Positions 36,428-47,813 of a stretch of DNA of 64,000 nucleotides are shown here, one piece after another. Where the stretch lies: the NCBI GenBank assembly GCA_000026125.1, contig CU207211.1:2790001-2854000 (forward strand). Reading direction: 5' to 3'. The DNA is from Herminiimonas arsenicoxydans (lineage in GTDB: Bacteria > Pseudomonadota > Gammaproteobacteria > Burkholderiales > Burkholderiaceae_D). The translations under genes were made by a program, and so were the position numbers. Under the pieces are notes generated by a model. It saw only the letters and a program-made list of their open reading frames with translations. It made no database searches and was not told the origin of the DNA. The number at the start of each line of letters is the position of its first letter. Position 1 is the stretch's first letter.

Positions 36428-37990
36428 TCATCCACCAAAAGTAAAAAACATCAACGTCAATATGCCGCCTGCAACCAAACCGCCGCCAAAGTAAACCGCA
36501 ACGCCTAGCAACAAATTAGTACGCTTCTGTTCTTCCAGCAAACGTCTGATCAATTCGGTATTGTCCTGACGCGGTTCAGATGCCTGCGTGAGCGCCTGAT
36601 GCGCGAGGCGCGGGAGTTGCGGCAACAGCTTGCTGTAGCGCGGCGCTTCTGCCTTCAAATTTTCCAGGAAGCCGCGCCAGCCGACTTGCTCGTTCATCCA
36701 GTTTTCCAGATACGGTTTTGCGGTCTTCCACAAATCGAGTTCGGGGTCTAGCTGGCGACCCAGGCCTTCCACGTTCAGCAAGGTCTTTTGCAGCAGCACC
36801 AGTTGCGGCTGCACTTCCACATTGAAACGGCGTGAAGTCTGGAACAGGCGCAACAGAACCTGGCCGAATGAAATTTCGCTTAGCGGTCTGTCGAAGATCG
36901 GTTCGCAACAGGCGCGCACTGCGGATTCCAGTTCGTCGACGCGCGTTTCCTTCGGCGCCCAGCCGGATTCGATATGCGCTTCGGCGACGCGTTTGTAATC
37001 GCGACGGAAGAAGGCGAGGAAGTTTTGCGACAAGTAATCCTTGTCGAAATCGTTGAGCGTGCCGACGATGCCGAAATCCAGCGCGATATAGCGGCCGAAG
37101 GTTTCCGGTGCGACCGATACCTGAATATTCCCCGGATGCATATCAGCGTGGAAGAAGCCGTCGCGGAATACCTGCGTGAAGAAAATCTCGACGCCATCGC
37201 GCGACAGCTTTTTCAGATCGATACCGGCTGCAATCAGTCTGTCGGTTTGCGAAATCGGAATACCGATCATGCGTTCCATCACGATGACTGAAGTCGAGCA
37301 ATAGTCCCAGAACATTTCCGGTACAACGAGCAACTTGGATGCGGCAAAATTGCGGCGCAACTGGCTGCCGTTGGCCGCTTCGCGCATCAGGTCCAGTTCG
37401 TCATGCAGGTATTTATCGAACTCGGCGACCACTTCCTTCGGCTTCAGCCGTTTGCCATCAGCCCATAATTTTTCCACCAGGCCGGCCACGATATGCATCA
37501 AGGCCACATCGTCATCGATCGATTTCCTGACACCCGGACGCAACACCTTGACGGCCACATCCCTGCCGTTTTTCAGGCGTGCGAAATGGACTTGCGCTAT
37601 CGATGCAGAAGCTACAGGTTCAGCCTCAAAATGCGCAAACAGTACATCCGGATGCGCGCCCAGCGATTTGATGATTTGCGCAATCGCCAGCTCGGATGAA
37701 AACGGCGGCACCCGATCCTGCAGGCGCGCCAGTTCGTCGGCAATATCGATGGGCATCAGGTCGCGACGCGTTGACAGCACCTGACCGAACTTGACAAAAA
37801 TCGGGCCGAGATCTTCCAGTGCACGGCGTAGGCGTACGCCACGCGGCTCGGACAGATCGCGCCAGAACATGATTTGATTCAGTAATTTTGTGGTACGCGG
37901 AATCCTCAGGCCGGACATGGCGATGTCGTCGAGGCCGTAGCGGATGGCGACCCGCAGAATTTTAAGGACGCGGAGGAATTTCAATATCAT
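36428..37990 (-). CDS. ubiB: Ubiquinone biosynthesis protein kinase-like UbiB
   Basis: A 520-residue ABC1/ADCK family protein needed for ubiquinone synthesis. [20 protein letters not shown] carries the KxGQ motif that replaces the usual glycine-rich loop. [11 protein letters not shown] and ALDFGIVG give the catalytic and metal-binding residues. Two membrane helices lie at the C-terminus. Its start overlaps the ubiJ stop by four bases. Confidence 0.95.
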   Translation of the reverse strand: MILKFLRVLKILRVAIRYGLDDIAMSGLRIPRTTKLLNQIMFWRDLSEPRGVRLRRALEDLGPIFVKFGQVLSTRRDLMPIDIADELARLQDRVPPFSSELAIAQIIKSLGAHPDVLFAHFEAEPVASASIAQVHFARLKNGRDVAVKVLRPGVRKSIDDDVALMHIVAGLVEKLWADGKRLKPKEVVAEFDKYLHDELDLMREAANGSQLRRNFAASKLLVVPEMFWDYCSTSVIVMERMIGIPISQTDRLIAAGIDLKKLSRDGVEIFFTQVFRDGFFHADMHPGNIQVSVAPETFGRYIALDFGIVGTLNDFDKDYLSQNFLAFFRRDYKRVAEAHIESGWAPKETRVDELESAVRACCEPIFDRPLSEISFGQVLLRLFQTSRRFNVEVQPQLVLLQKTLLNVEGLGRQLDPELDLWKTAKPYLENWMNEQVGWRGFLENLKAEAPRYSKLLPQLPRLAHQALTQASEPRQDNTELIRRLLEEQKRTNLLLGVAVYFGGGLVAGGILTLMFFTFGG

Positions 37991-38577
37991 TGATTACTGC
38001 CCTTCAGCTTTTCTATCCGCTTGCTCAAGCGCGCCACATCGTCGCGCAATCTGGTCACATCGGCGGTAAATTCAGTCACCGCTTGCGGACGTATCAACAT
38101 TGGATTCTCTTCGAGAAAATATTCAGCCACGTTTTCAGCCACTGACTGATGCAACGCCTTGACCGTGCCCAGCGCAGAGCGTGCACCGCCCATCATTCTG
38201 TTCGCTGCAATATCGCCGACGAACTTGCTCAGATCGTCTTCCGCTTCCCAGCGCAAACCCTGGCTCAATTGCGAAATCGTATTGGCGAAATCGGCATCGC
38301 CTTCTATCTTCACGTAGGAAAAAGCACGTTCGCGATTCTGCATGATGGCAGGCAGATCGGCCAGTTGCACGCGGATGGTGACCGTTGCCGCATCATCGAC
38401 CACGGCCGCCTCCAGCATGCCGTCGGCAGTCACTTTCAGGCGCGCAGCCAGTACGCCGCCATCCAGTACGGCGATCTTGCCTGCATGCGGAATCAGTTTG
38501 GCGCGCGCCCATGCTTCCTGCGCAAGCAGGTGATTGAGGGCTGCGGGGAAAATGCTGGCGGGGGAAAAAGAAGTCAT
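37987..38577 (-). CDS. ubiJ: Ubiquinone biosynthesis accessory factor UbiJ
   Basis: A 196-residue protein with an N-terminal SCP2 lipid-binding domain ([29 protein letters not shown]) and a C-terminal coiled coil ([20 protein letters not shown]). UbiJ is an assembly/lipid-presenting factor of the ubiquinone synthesis complex. The ATG at 38577 is preferred over a TTG nine codons upstream that falls inside a terminator. It is translationally coupled to ubiB. Confidence 0.88.
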   Translation of the reverse strand: MTSFSPASIFPAALNHLLAQEAWARAKLIPHAGKIAVLDGGVLAARLKVTADGMLEAAVVDDAATVTIRVQLADLPAIMQNRERAFSYVKIEGDADFANTISQLSQGLRWEAEDDLSKFVGDIAANRMMGGARSALGTVKALHQSVAENVAEYFLEENPMLIRPQAVTEFTADVTRLRDDVARLSKRIEKLKGSNQ

Positions 38578-38595
38578 AGGCGAAAATGGTGTAGC

Positions 38596-38633
38596 CAAAA
38601 ACAAAGCCGCCGGTGATTATTCACGGGCGGCTT
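38596..38633 (-). terminator. Rho-independent terminator after the Tim44-domain gene
   Basis: On the minus strand, an interrupted stem (GCCGCC, one mismatch, GTGA with their complements; loop 38617-38620) is followed by TGTTTTT. It separates the ubiE/Tim44 transcript from ubiJ-ubiB. Confidence 0.8.
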
Positions 38634-38683
38634 CAAGTTTAGCAGTTTGCCGTCAGGCGGCGCTAACTATCTACATGGTGCAA

Positions 38684-39631
38684 TTACAGTTGCTGAATAC
38701 CCGCGAGTACCCAACCGCCGTCGCCATGGACCGGCTTGGACAGGTTCCACGCTTCGCTGAACGGTTCTGTCGGCGCGCCTGCACCTTCATTGATCAGGCC
38801 GGTGAACTTGATGCTGGCAATGTAATCGTCGCCTACGGTTTCAACGCCGTAGAAAATGCCTTCCAGCGAGATGACATCGGTATGATTTTCCGACGCGCCG
38901 CGTTCCAGCAATTGCGCTTTCAATTCAGCAAACATTTCTGGCGTGGTGAATTCGCGGATGTCGTTGACATCGGCTTTGTCCCATGCCGCTTGCAGGCGGA
39001 TGAAATAGGTTTTTGCATTGCGAACAAACGATTCCACATCGAAATCTGCAGGCAAATCATTGGCGGCATCAATGCCGGCACCAAACGCTGAGCCGGATGC
39101 CAAAGGCGCTGCCGATTGCAATGCGGATGGCTGGCCATAAGGCTGCTCGATACGCGAACCGATTTCAGGCGTGCTGCTTTTTTCCGAGAAGTTATTCGGG
39201 AACGAAGGCTGCAGGCCATTGCGTTGATTGCCGGCTTGAGCACCAGCGCTCTTGGCCTTGATCATGCGATAGATGAACATCGCAGCGAATGCAAACAGAC
39301 CGACCATCAACATGGTGCTGATCATGCTGGCCAATGCGCCGCCGATGCCGAGATGCGACAGCAATGCACCCAGACCCAAGCCCAGCAACGCGCCGCCGAG
39401 GATGTTGCGCATCATGCTAGGTTTGGCTGCCGCGCCCGCTGCGCCTGCCGCTGCAGGTGCTGCAGCCGGTTTGGCCGGAGTTGCCGATTGTTGTGGCGGC
39501 GCTGCGCGCTTGAAGCTTTGCGATTGCTTGCCGAAGGAACCACCACCGCCCATGCGCTTGGCTTCCACTTGAGGAGCAATCAAGGTCATCGAGCTGGCCA
39601 CGACTACCAGGGCCATCAGTAATTTCTTCAT
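38684..39631 (-). CDS. Tim44-like domain protein
   Basis: A 315-residue exported or membrane protein. The signal peptide ends near PQVEA and is followed by KRMGGGGSFGKQSQSFKRA. A low-complexity Pro/Ala linker and two membrane segments (about residues 85-125) precede a C-terminal Tim44-like domain (DVESFVRNAKTYFIRLQAAW). The bacterial function is unknown. It lies between ubiE and ubiJ, 11 bases from ubiE, so it is in the ubiE transcript. Confidence 0.87.
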   Translation of the reverse strand: MKKLLMALVVVASSMTLIAPQVEAKRMGGGGSFGKQSQSFKRAAPPQQSATPAKPAAAPAAAGAAGAAAKPSMMRNILGGALLGLGLGALLSHLGIGGALASMISTMLMVGLFAFAAMFIYRMIKAKSAGAQAGNQRNGLQPSFPNNFSEKSSTPEIGSRIEQPYGQPSALQSAAPLASGSAFGAGIDAANDLPADFDVESFVRNAKTYFIRLQAAWDKADVNDIREFTTPEMFAELKAQLLERGASENHTDVISLEGIFYGVETVGDDYIASIKFTGLINEGAGAPTEPFSEAWNLSKPVHGDGGWVLAGIQQL

Positions 39632-39642
39632 ATTACAATCTC

Positions 39643-40377
39643 CTAGAGTTTTATTCCGGTGTGCAATGCAGCTACACCGGCTGTCAAATTAAAATACTCG
39701 ACTCTTGCGAGTCCTGCATCCTGCATCATTTTTTTCAGCGTTTCCTGATCGGGGTGCATGCGGATCGATTCGGCCAGATAGCGATAACTATCGGCGTCGC
39801 CTGCAATGCGCTGACCCAACCACGGCAACACGGAAAACGAATAAACGTCATACGGTTTTTTCAAAGGCTCCCACACCTTCGAAAACTCCAACACCAGCAG
39901 CTTGCCGCCGGGCTTCAATACGCGCCGCATTTCTGCCAGCGCTGCATCCTTGTGCGTCATGTTGCGCAAACCGAAAGCCACGCTCACACGATCGAAATAA
40001 TTGTCGGGAAATGGCAATTTCTCTGCATCGCACAACGATGTGGGGACGATCAAACCATTGTTCAACAGGCGATCGCGTCCGACACGCAACATCGACTCGT
40101 TAATATCCGTCAGCCAGACTTCACCGCCAGGCCCCGCCTTTTTGGCAAATGCCTTGGCCAGATCACCGGTGCCGCCTGCAATATCCAGCACCTTGAAGCC
40201 CGGACGTATGCCGGCCTGCGCAATCGTGAAAGCTTTCCACACGCGATGCAAGCCGGCCGACATGACATCGTTCATCACGTCGTACTTGGCAGCAACCGAA
40301 TGAAATACCTCGGCAACCTTGTGAACCTTCTCTTCTTCAGCGACGGTTTGATAACCGAAATGTGTTGAATTTGTCAT
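39643..40377 (-). CDS. ubiE: Ubiquinone/menaquinone C-methyltransferase UbiE
   Basis: A 244-residue SAM-dependent methyltransferase. [20 protein letters not shown] is the family opening, [13 protein letters not shown] the SAM site, and [20 protein letters not shown] the UbiE signature. It methylates the ring in ubiquinone synthesis. It is encoded with the Tim44-domain gene. Confidence 0.96.
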   Translation of the reverse strand: MTNSTHFGYQTVAEEEKVHKVAEVFHSVAAKYDVMNDVMSAGLHRVWKAFTIAQAGIRPGFKVLDIAGGTGDLAKAFAKKAGPGGEVWLTDINESMLRVGRDRLLNNGLIVPTSLCDAEKLPFPDNYFDRVSVAFGLRNMTHKDAALAEMRRVLKPGGKLLVLEFSKVWEPLKKPYDVYSFSVLPWLGQRIAGDADSYRYLAESIRMHPDQETLKKMMQDAGLARVEYFNLTAGVAALHTGIKL

Positions 40378-40516
40378 GGCTGGCAGCTTAATTAGCTAGA
40401 TTATACATGCGTTAAGAAAATGTGAAATAAGCGTGAAGTCTTATTTTTTGCCCTGGCAAACGTGCCAGCAAGTACGGCACGATTGCATGGCCGGCGACCT
40501 GGCGCGACAGGCAGAA

Positions 40517-40954
40517 TCAATGACTGCCGCAACCGCTGCCGCTGACGACCGCCTTGTTCATCGGCGCATCACGGCCGCTTTCGCGCGTGAAACCGGCGGC
40601 TTCCAGACGGCGCAGGTAATCTTCCCACAAGGCATCCTGGTTCGTTCCCAGGTGATGCAGATATTCCCAGGAAAAAATGCCGGTATCGTGGCCGTCGGAA
40701 AACACCGGTTTGATCGCGTAATTGCCGACCGGTTCGACTGCGGTGATTTCCACATTGCGCTGGCCGGTTTGCAGGGTTTCCTGCCCCGGGCCGTGACCGC
40801 GCACTTCCGCCGATGGCGACCATACGCGCAACAATTCAAACGGCAGCGAGAATGCGGCGCCATCGTCGAACTCGATTTCCAGCACGCGCGATTGCTTGCG
40901 TACTGTCAAGCCGGTTGGTTGCGGCGCGGCAGGTGTTTGTTTGGAACCGATCAT
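40517..40954 (-). CDS. DUF971 domain protein
   Basis: A 145-residue protein. LEIEFDDGAAFSLPFELLRVW, the later VGNYAIKPVFSDGHDTGIFSW and YLHHLG are the DUF971 pattern, the same fold as the N-terminal domain of gamma-butyrobetaine hydroxylase. It ends with a Cys-containing SGSGCGSH tail. The function is unknown. The ATG at 40954 (after GAGAG) replaces a TTG 11 codons upstream. Confidence 0.87.
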   Translation of the reverse strand: MIGSKQTPAAPQPTGLTVRKQSRVLEIEFDDGAAFSLPFELLRVWSPSAEVRGHGPGQETLQTGQRNVEITAVEPVGNYAIKPVFSDGHDTGIFSWEYLHHLGTNQDALWEDYLRRLEAAGFTRESGRDAPMNKAVVSGSGCGSH

Positions 40955-41032
40955 GATAGTCTCTCGTTCAGATTGGGCACAGGTCAATAAGCTTCACCTG
41001 TGCCATTGGTATTTGTAATTGATATCGGCGAT

Positions 41033-41461
41033 TCAGCTTGTGCAGGATACATAGCGTATCACTGCCGCCCGCAATGCCGGCAGCAAGGCGCGCCTTTGCG
41101 TCAGCACTTCGTCCGCAGTCTGGCGCACTGAGGCGGCCCAGATCGGATGGGGAAAATGCGCGTCGTCGGCAAACCGCGGAATCAGGTGCCAGTGCAGATG
41201 CGGCACCATATTTCCCAGGCTGGCCAGATTGATCTTCTCCGGCTGCAACACTTCGCGTTGCGCAGCTTCAACCTGGCATACCGTGCGCATCAAGGTCGAT
41301 CTGTCTGCGATTGCCAGATCGGTCATTTCGCTCACGTGCGCATTCCAGATCACGCGACAAAAGCCTGGATAATTTGCGTCGACAACCAGCACCACGCGCA
41401 GCTGTTCGTTACGGAAAATAATGTCTCCGTCCGACTCTTCACACAACTCGCAGTCTGCCAT
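41033..41461 (-). CDS. HIT family protein
   Basis: A 142-residue histidine-triad nucleotide hydrolase/transferase. The triad is HLHWH with H88, H90 and H92. CELCEES at the N-terminus matches the HIT subgroup with a Cys pair. It starts directly at the stop of the upstream 1332-codon gene, so they are one operon. Confidence 0.9.
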   Translation of the reverse strand: MADCELCEESDGDIIFRNEQLRVVLVVDANYPGFCRVIWNAHVSEMTDLAIADRSTLMRTVCQVEAAQREVLQPEKINLASLGNMVPHLHWHLIPRFADDAHFPHPIWAASVRQTADEVLTQRRALLPALRAAVIRYVSCTS

Positions 41462-44400
41462 TTACACCAGCACCCGTTCGATGCCGCCATTGTTGGCGCG
41501 CGCCACATACTCCGGCAACCAGTTCGGTCCGAGCAAATGCTTGGCCATTTCAACCACGATGTAATCGGCGGTCGTTTCCGAATCATCGTTGTAGCGCGAC
41601 AAGCCCTGCAGGCACGAAGGGCAGGAAGTCAGTATTTTGACCTCGCCGGCAAAGCCGTCGGCACGCAACTTGTCTGCGCCCTTGGTCATTTCCTCTTCCT
41701 TGCGGAAGCGCACCTGCGTCGAAATGTCGGGACGTGTGACTGCCAGCGTGCCGGATTCGCCGCAGCAACGGTCGTTCTTCTCGATCTTTTGATCGTCAAC
41801 GGTAGTGATCAGGGCATTCACCGTTTTCAGCGGGTCCTGCAATTTCATCGGCGTATGGCAAGGGTCGTGATACATGTAACGCACGCCGTTGACGCCTTCC
41901 AGCTTGACGCCTTTCTCCATCAGATATTCGTGGATATCGATGATGCGGCAGCCGGGGAAAATTTTCTCGAATTCATAACCCTGCAACTGGTCGTAGCAGG
42001 TGCCGCAGGACACGATGACAGTCTTGATATCCAGATAGTTCAGCGTGTTGGCCATGCGATGGAACAGCACGCGATTATCGGTGATGATTTTTTCAGCCTT
42101 GTCGTAATTGCCGGTGCCGCGTTGCGGATAACCGCAGCACAGATAACCCGGCGGCAAGACCGTTTGCACGCCGACATTCCACAACATGGCCTGCGTGGCC
42201 AGACCGACTTGCGAGAACAGTCGTTCGGAACCGCAACCGGGGAAATAGAACACCGCTTCGGTATCCATCGTCGTTGTTTTCGGATCACGAATGATAGGCA
42301 CCACTTTATCGTCTTCGATATCCAGCAAGGCGCGCGCGGTTTTCTTCGGCAGATTGCCCGGCATCTTCTTGTTGATGAAGTGGATGACCTGTTCCTTGAC
42401 CGGTGGCTTGCCAACCGTAGACTTGGGCGCGGCGGTCTGCTTCTTTGCCAGCTTCTTGAAGAAATCGTGGCCGAAGCGCTGTGCCTTGTAGCCCCAGTCG
42501 ATCATGACCTTGCGGGTGGCGTTGATGGTCGCCGGATCGGTCGCGTTCAGGAAAAACATCGAGGCCGCAGTACCGGGATTGAACGATTTCTTGTCCATCT
42601 TGCGCAGCAGATTGCGCATATTCATCGACACATCGCCGAAGTCGATATCGACCGGGCAAGGCGTCAGGCATTTATGGCACACCGTGCAGTGATCGGCGAC
42701 GTCTTCAAATTCTTCCCAATGCTTGATCGAGATACCGCGACGCGTCTGCTCTTCGTACAAAAAGGCTTCTACCAGCAAGGACGTGGCCAGGATCTTGTTG
42801 CGCGGCGAATACAGCAGGTTCGCACGCGGCACATGGGTCGCACATACCGGTTTGCATTTGCCGCAACGCAGGCAATCCTTGACACTGTTGGCGATCGCGC
42901 CAATATCGCTTTGCTGCATGATCAGCGATTCGTGGCCCATCAGACCGAAGGATGGTGTGTAAGCGTTGCGCAGATCTGCGCTCAACTCCGACATGTCCAT
43001 CAGCTTGCCCTTGTTGAAGTGGCCGTCCGGATCGATGCGTTTTTTGTATGAGCGGAAATCGGCCAGTTCTTCGCTGGTCAGGAATTCCAGCTTGGTAATG
43101 CCGATCCCGTGCTCGCCGGAAATCACGCCGTTCAGCGAGCGCGCCAGTTTCATGATGCGCGCCACCGCGGCGTGCGCATCCTGCAGCATCTGATAGTGAT
43201 CGGAATTGACCGGGATATTCGTATGCACATTGCCGTCGCCCGCATGCATGTGCAGCGCGACGAATACGCGCCCGCGCAACACCTGCTTGTGGATCGCATT
43301 GGCTTCTTCGAGGATCAGGCGGAACGCCGCACCGCTGAAAATCTGGCGCAACGGAACGCGCGCTTCCGCTTTCCACGAAATGCGCACGGTTCTATCCTGC
43401 ACCACGTCGAACACCGTGGCATTCGGCTGCAAGGCCAGACGTTCATCGAATGCCGACCCCAGTTTTTCCATGCCCAGCGCCAGCAACTGCTCTTTCGCAT
43501 CGCGCAAGGATGTGTCGAGATTACCCAGCACATATGCCCAGCGTGCCTGCGTGGCAGCGATCAGATCTTCGGCCTGATGCACGCGATCTTCCAGCAATTC
43601 TGCGGCAGGAATTTCCTCGCCTTCCGCATCGTCGCTCTTGCCCAGCGGTAGATTGCCCTTGGCGAAAAATGCGTGCAACTCGTCCAGGAACTGCAATTTA
43701 TTCTTGATCGACAACTCGACGTTGATGCGCTCGATGCCGTCCGAATACTCGCCCATGCGATCCAGCGGAATCACCACGTCTTCATTGATCTTGAAGGCGT
43801 TGGTATGCTTGGAAATCGCTGCGGTACGCGCGCGATCGAGCCAGAATTTCTTGCGTGCTTCCGGGCTGACGGCAATAAAGCCTTCGCCGACACGCGTATT
43901 CGCCAGACGCACCACTTCCGACGCGGCTTGCGCCACGGCGTTTTCATCGTCGCCGACGATATCGCCGAACAAGGCCATCTTCGGCAATGTGCCGCGCTTG
44001 GACTTGGTGGCATAACCGACTGCACGCAGATAACGCTCGTCTAGATGCTCCAGGCCGGCCAGAATGGCGCCGCCCTTTCTGGTTTGTTCGTCGAGGAAAT
44101 CCTTGATTTCGACGATGGAAGGAATCGCATCGCGCGAGTGGCCGAAAAACTCCAGGCAAACGGTGCGCGTATGTTTCGGCATCTTGTGCAGAATCCAGCG
44201 CGCGGACGTGATCAGCCCATCGCAGCCTTCTTTTTGCACGCCCGGCAAGCCGGACAGGAATTTATCAGTCACGTCCTTGCCCAGCCCCTCCTTGCGGAAG
44301 GTGCGGCCGACGATTTCCAGCGTTTCGGTTTTGAAGGGTTGATTGACGCGACCCTTTTCACCCGGATGCGTCCATTCCAGCTTGAACTTCGCCACCGGCG

Positions 44401-45460
44401 CATCGTGTATCTTGCCGAGGTTGTGTTCCAGACGCGTGACTTCCAGCCAGTCGCCATTCGGATCAACCATACGCCAGCTGGCCAGATTGTCGAGCGCAGT
44501 ACCCCACAACACGGCTTTCTTGCCGCCGGCATTCATCGCGATATTGCCGCCTATGCAGGAAGCTTCGGCCGAAGTCGGATCGACGGCGAACACGAAACCG
44601 GCTTTTTCCGCCGCATCGGCTACACGCTTGGTGACGACGCCGGCGCCGGAGTAAATCGTCGCGTATTCGCGGTCCACGCCGGGCAGCATGGTCATCTCGA
44701 CCGCGCCCAGCGCTTCCAGTTTTTCGGTATTGATGACGGCCGACATCGGCGTCAGCGGAATCGCGCCGCCGGTATAACCGGTGCCGCCACCGCGCGGGAT
44801 GATGGTCAGGCCAAGCTCGATACAGCCTTTGACCAGGCCGGCCATTTCGTTTTCGCAATCCGGCGTCAACACGACAAATGGATATTCGACGCGCCAGTCG
44901 GTGGCGTCGGTCACGTGCGACACGCGCGACAGGCCGTCGAACTTGATATTGTCTTTCGCGGTGTAACGACCCAGCACCTTGTTGGTACGCTTGCGCAAAT
45001 CATAGGTCTTGCGGAATTCTTCGCCGAAGGCGGCCACCGCCTTGATCGCCGATTGCACCAGGGCTTCGACTGCTTCCGCTCTATGCTCTGCATTGGCATC
45101 GCCGGCCGCGGCCAGATCGTTCTTGCGCCGCTTGTCGATTTCCGTCAGACGGTGATTCAGCGCATCGATCAGGGCCTGACGGCGCTTGGGGTTATCTAGC
45201 AGATCGTCCTGCAAGTAAGGATTGCGCTGCACCACCCAGATATCACCGAGCACTTCATACAGCATGCGTGCCGAACGGCCGGTCTGGCGCTCGGAGCGCA
45301 GCTCGGAGAGCAGGCTCCACGCATCTTCGCCTAACAGACGCATGACAATCTCGCGATCGGAAAACGAAGTGTAGTTGTAGGGAATTTCCCGCAAACGCGT
45401 AGGCACAGCGCCGCCGGGAGCATCGGCTAAAAGATTCTGGATTTGTACGGGTGCGTTCAT
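41462..45460 (-). CDS. FAD-linked oxidase fused to Fe-S/CCG oxidoreductase (DUF3683-type)
   Basis: A 1332-residue fusion. Region 1-160 is a DUF3683-like N-terminus. About 185-370 is a PCMH-type FAD-binding domain ([19 protein letters not shown]). The D-lactate/2-hydroxyglutarate dehydrogenase-type C-terminal domain follows ([22 protein letters not shown]). Two 4Fe-4S motifs come next ([25 protein letters not shown]), and then two CCG domains ([14 protein letters not shown]). It probably oxidises a 2-hydroxyacid and passes electrons through the Fe-S part to quinone. The substrate is not known. The four units are separate subunits in systems such as GlcDEF. Confidence 0.9.
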   Translation of the reverse strand: MNAPVQIQNLLADAPGGAVPTRLREIPYNYTSFSDREIVMRLLGEDAWSLLSELRSERQTGRSARMLYEVLGDIWVVQRNPYLQDDLLDNPKRRQALIDALNHRLTEIDKRRKNDLAAAGDANAEHRAEAVEALVQSAIKAVAAFGEEFRKTYDLRKRTNKVLGRYTAKDNIKFDGLSRVSHVTDATDWRVEYPFVVLTPDCENEMAGLVKGCIELGLTIIPRGGGTGYTGGAIPLTPMSAVINTEKLEALGAVEMTMLPGVDREYATIYSGAGVVTKRVADAAEKAGFVFAVDPTSAEASCIGGNIAMNAGGKKAVLWGTALDNLASWRMVDPNGDWLEVTRLEHNLGKIHDAPVAKFKLEWTHPGEKGRVNQPFKTETLEIVGRTFRKEGLGKDVTDKFLSGLPGVQKEGCDGLITSARWILHKMPKHTRTVCLEFFGHSRDAIPSIVEIKDFLDEQTRKGGAILAGLEHLDERYLRAVGYATKSKRGTLPKMALFGDIVGDDENAVAQAASEVVRLANTRVGEGFIAVSPEARKKFWLDRARTAAISKHTNAFKINEDVVIPLDRMGEYSDGIERINVELSIKNKLQFLDELHAFFAKGNLPLGKSDDAEGEEIPAAELLEDRVHQAEDLIAATQARWAYVLGNLDTSLRDAKEQLLALGMEKLGSAFDERLALQPNATVFDVVQDRTVRISWKAEARVPLRQIFSGAAFRLILEEANAIHKQVLRGRVFVALHMHAGDGNVHTNIPVNSDHYQMLQDAHAAVARIMKLARSLNGVISGEHGIGITKLEFLTSEELADFRSYKKRIDPDGHFNKGKLMDMSELSADLRNAYTPSFGLMGHESLIMQQSDIGAIANSVKDCLRCGKCKPVCATHVPRANLLYSPRNKILATSLLVEAFLYEEQTRRGISIKHWEEFEDVADHCTVCHKCLTPCPVDIDFGDVSMNMRNLLRKMDKKSFNPGTAASMFFLNATDPATINATRKVMIDWGYKAQRFGHDFFKKLAKKQTAAPKSTVGKPPVKEQVIHFINKKMPGNLPKKTARALLDIEDDKVVPIIRDPKTTTMDTEAVFYFPGCGSERLFSQVGLATQAMLWNVGVQTVLPPGYLCCGYPQRGTGNYDKAEKIITDNRVLFHRMANTLNYLDIKTVIVSCGTCYDQLQGYEFEKIFPGCRIIDIHEYLMEKGVKLEGVNGVRYMYHDPCHTPMKLQDPLKTVNALITTVDDQKIEKNDRCCGESGTLAVTRPDISTQVRFRKEEEMTKGADKLRADGFAGEVKILTSCPSCLQGLSRYNDDSETTADYIVVEMAKHLLGPNWLPEYVARANNGGIERVLV

Positions 45461-45590
45461 CAGTGGTCGATTGCATTCACGCTAAATATGCATTTTAGCT
45501 GATTGCAGTGCAACACGCCCGAACTGCGTGCTGCCTCAAGGGCCTGGCAAGCACCATTTTTCAAATGCGGCGGATGGAAAAATGACCGTA

Positions 45591-45618
45591 CCGCTGCAGA
45601 TACGCGCATCTGCAGCGG
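45591..45618 (-). terminator. Strong hairpin after the YqaA-like gene
   Basis: CCGCTGCAGAT (45591-45601) and ATCTGCAGCGG (45608-45618) form a perfect 11-bp stem with a six-base loop, starting eight bases after the gene stop on the minus strand. A T-run (ATTTTT) follows only after about eight bases, so termination is likely but not canonical. Confidence 0.55.
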
Positions 45619-45626
45619 ATAGACAG

Positions 45627-46115
45627 TCAAAACAAGTGAATCAGATATTGCCAAACACCATCCGGCACATGCAGCAGCAACCAGCTGATCGTCACATAAC
45701 GCAGAAATTTGCCGATCGCCATGTAGAGCACGCAAGGCCAGAACGGCAGCTTCAGCCATCCCGCCAGCAGGCAGAGCGGATCGCCTATGCCGGGCAGCCA
45801 GGCCAGCAGCATGGTTTTGGCGCCGAAGCGCTGCAGCCAGCCGAACCAGCGCGTCTGCTTTTCCCTGGCAAAAACCTGTTTCGCACCGATTCCCATCCAG
45901 TAATTGACGATGCCGCCCAGCGTATTGCCGGTCGTCGCCACCAGGATCGCCGGCCAGAACAAGGCCGTATTGGCCTTGATGACAGCAAACACCGCTGGCT
46001 CCGAACCCAATGGCAACAAGGTTGCAGACAGAAAGCTGATGACAAATACCGAAGACAGCCCGACCTGCGGCGCAGCCAGAACCGCCAGCAGCCATTGCAC
46101 AACAGCGTCAATCAT
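45627..46115 (-). CDS. YqaA/DedA-like membrane protein
   Basis: A 162-residue membrane protein with about four hydrophobic segments. SATLLPLGSEPAVF near the start and LLAWLPGIGDPLCLLAGWLK with the conserved GDPLC turn fit the YqaA branch of the SNARE-associated/DedA family (VTT domain). DedA relatives are linked to lipid flipping and membrane homeostasis. It is encoded on the opposite strand to ilvA. Confidence 0.87.
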   Translation of the reverse strand: MIDAVVQWLLAVLAAPQVGLSSVFVISFLSATLLPLGSEPAVFAVIKANTALFWPAILVATTGNTLGGIVNYWMGIGAKQVFAREKQTRWFGWLQRFGAKTMLLAWLPGIGDPLCLLAGWLKLPFWPCVLYMAIGKFLRYVTISWLLLHVPDGVWQYLIHLF

Positions 46116-46218
46116 GTTTTGCCTGAATCAAATGTTTCAAATCGGATCATCCTGTTCAATAAGCATGCGGGTATTCCGCTGCACGCATGTCGCAATGCAA
46201 CGATATAAAGGCGTCCAT

Positions 46219-46224
46219 TATAAT
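46219..46224 (+). promoter_or_regulatory. Probable -10 element of ilvA
   Basis: A perfect TATAAT lies 55 bases upstream of the ilvA ATG in the gap after the divergent YqaA-like gene. No good -35 is seen at the normal distance (TGCAAC at 46196-46201 is weak). No leader peptide or T-box-like structure was recognised. Confidence 0.45.
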
Positions 46225-46278
46225 GAGCGCCTGCGCAGCGCTTCGCCTATGCATGCCGCGCCAATCACATTGCCCTCT

Positions 46279-47802
46279 ATGACTACCGACTATCTGAAGA
46301 AAATCCTCACCGCGCGCGTCTATGATGTCGCCGTCGAATCGCCGCTGGAACTGGCGCCAACGCTGTCGCAGCGCTTCGGCAACCAGATTTATTTCAAGCG
46401 CGAGGATATTCAAAGCGTCTTCAGCTTCAAGCTGCGCGGCGCCTACAACAAGATGGCGCATTTGCCGCCGGCACAAATGAAACGCGGCGTGATTTGCGCC
46501 TCGGCCGGCAATCATGCGCAAGGCGTTGCGCTGTCGGCCGCCAGACTGGGCTGCCGGGCCGTGATCGTGATGCCCACCACCACACCTTCGGTCAAGATCG
46601 AAGCGGTCAAGGCGCGCGGCGGTGAAGTCGTGCTGTTCGGCGACTCCTACTCGGATGCCTACCAGCACGCGCTGACGCTGGAGAAAAAACTCAAGCTGAC
46701 TTTCGTCCATCCCTTCGATGATCCGGATGTCATCGCCGGCCAGGGCACGATAGGCATGGAAATCCTGCGCCAGCACTCAGGGCCTATCCATGCGATTTTC
46801 GTTCCCATCGGCGGCGGCGGCCTGATTGCCGGCATAGGCGCTTACGTGAAAGCCGTGCGCCCGGACATCAAGATCATCGGCGTGCAAACTGTCGATTCCG
46901 ATGCCATGGCGCGCAGCCTGCAAAGCAATCGTCGCGTGACAATGACAGACGTCGGCCTGTTCGCAGATGGCACGGCCGTCAAGCTGGTCGGAGAAGAAAC
47001 TTTCCGTCTGGCCAAGCTGTATGTGGACGACATCATACTGGTCAGCACCGATGAAGTGTGCAGCGCCATCAAGGACGTTTTCCAGGATACGCGCAGCATA
47101 CTGGAGCCTTCCGGCGCACTCTCCGTCGCCGGTGCGAAAGCGTATATCGAACGTGCGCATGCAGACAAGAAACCGATCAAGAACGAAACCCTGATCACCA
47201 TTGCCAGCGGCGCCAACATGAACTTCGACCGCCTGCGCTTTGTCGCTGAAATGGCCGATGTCGGTGCGGCGCGCGAAGGCGTGTTTGCCGTGACCATTCC
47301 CGAAGAACGCGGCAGCTTCAAGCGCTTTTGCGAACTGGTCGGTCCGCGCAACGTGACCGAATTCAACTATCGCCTCAGCGATGCCAAACAGGCGCACATC
47401 TTCGTCGGCCTGCAAATCGCCGACCGCGACGAGGCAGGCAAGATCGCCAGGCGTTTCGAGAAACACGGATTCAAGACGCTGGATCTGACGCACGACGAAC
47501 TCGCCAAAGGACACATCCGTCATCTGGTCGGCGGCAAGAGCGATCTAACCCACGATGAACTACTGTATCGCTTTGAATTTCCGGAACGTCCGGGCGCCCT
47601 GATGCGCTTCCTCGACAGCGTGGCGCCGCACTGGAATATCAGCCTGTTCCACTACCGCAATGAAGGCGGCGATGTCAGCCGCATTCTGGTCGGCATACAG
47701 GTGCCGAAAAAAGAAATGAAAACCTTCCGCGCCTCGCTGGCCGGATTGGGCTATCGTCACTGGGATGAAACCGACAATCCCGTCTACAAACTGTTTCTGT
47801 AA
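46279..47802 (+). CDS. ilvA: Biosynthetic threonine deaminase
   Basis: A 507-residue PLP enzyme that makes 2-oxobutanoate from threonine for isoleucine synthesis. The PLP Lys is K51 in [10 protein letters not shown]. The phosphate-binding loop is [13 protein letters not shown]. The C-terminal third holds two ACT-like regulatory domains, which marks the isoleucine-inhibited biosynthetic form. The ATG at 46279 begins the family sequence; the long open frame upstream is not homologous. Confidence 0.95.
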   Translation: MTTDYLKKILTARVYDVAVESPLELAPTLSQRFGNQIYFKREDIQSVFSFKLRGAYNKMAHLPPAQMKRGVICASAGNHAQGVALSAARLGCRAVIVMPTTTPSVKIEAVKARGGEVVLFGDSYSDAYQHALTLEKKLKLTFVHPFDDPDVIAGQGTIGMEILRQHSGPIHAIFVPIGGGGLIAGIGAYVKAVRPDIKIIGVQTVDSDAMARSLQSNRRVTMTDVGLFADGTAVKLVGEETFRLAKLYVDDIILVSTDEVCSAIKDVFQDTRSILEPSGALSVAGAKAYIERAHADKKPIKNETLITIASGANMNFDRLRFVAEMADVGAAREGVFAVTIPEERGSFKRFCELVGPRNVTEFNYRLSDAKQAHIFVGLQIADRDEAGKIARRFEKHGFKTLDLTHDELAKGHIRHLVGGKSDLTHDELLYRFEFPERPGALMRFLDSVAPHWNISLFHYRNEGGDVSRILVGIQVPKKEMKTFRASLAGLGYRHWDETDNPVYKLFL

Positions 47803-47813
47803 CTATCTGCACC

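Noticed and set aside
38578..38604. Upstream TTG start that would extend ubiJ by nine codons
   Set aside because: It falls in the terminator of the Tim44-domain gene and lacks a ribosome-binding site; the ATG at 38577 fits the family.
41147..43051. Open plus-strand frame of 634 codons opposite the FAD/Fe-S gene
   Set aside because: Shadow frame with shadow-type amino-acid composition.
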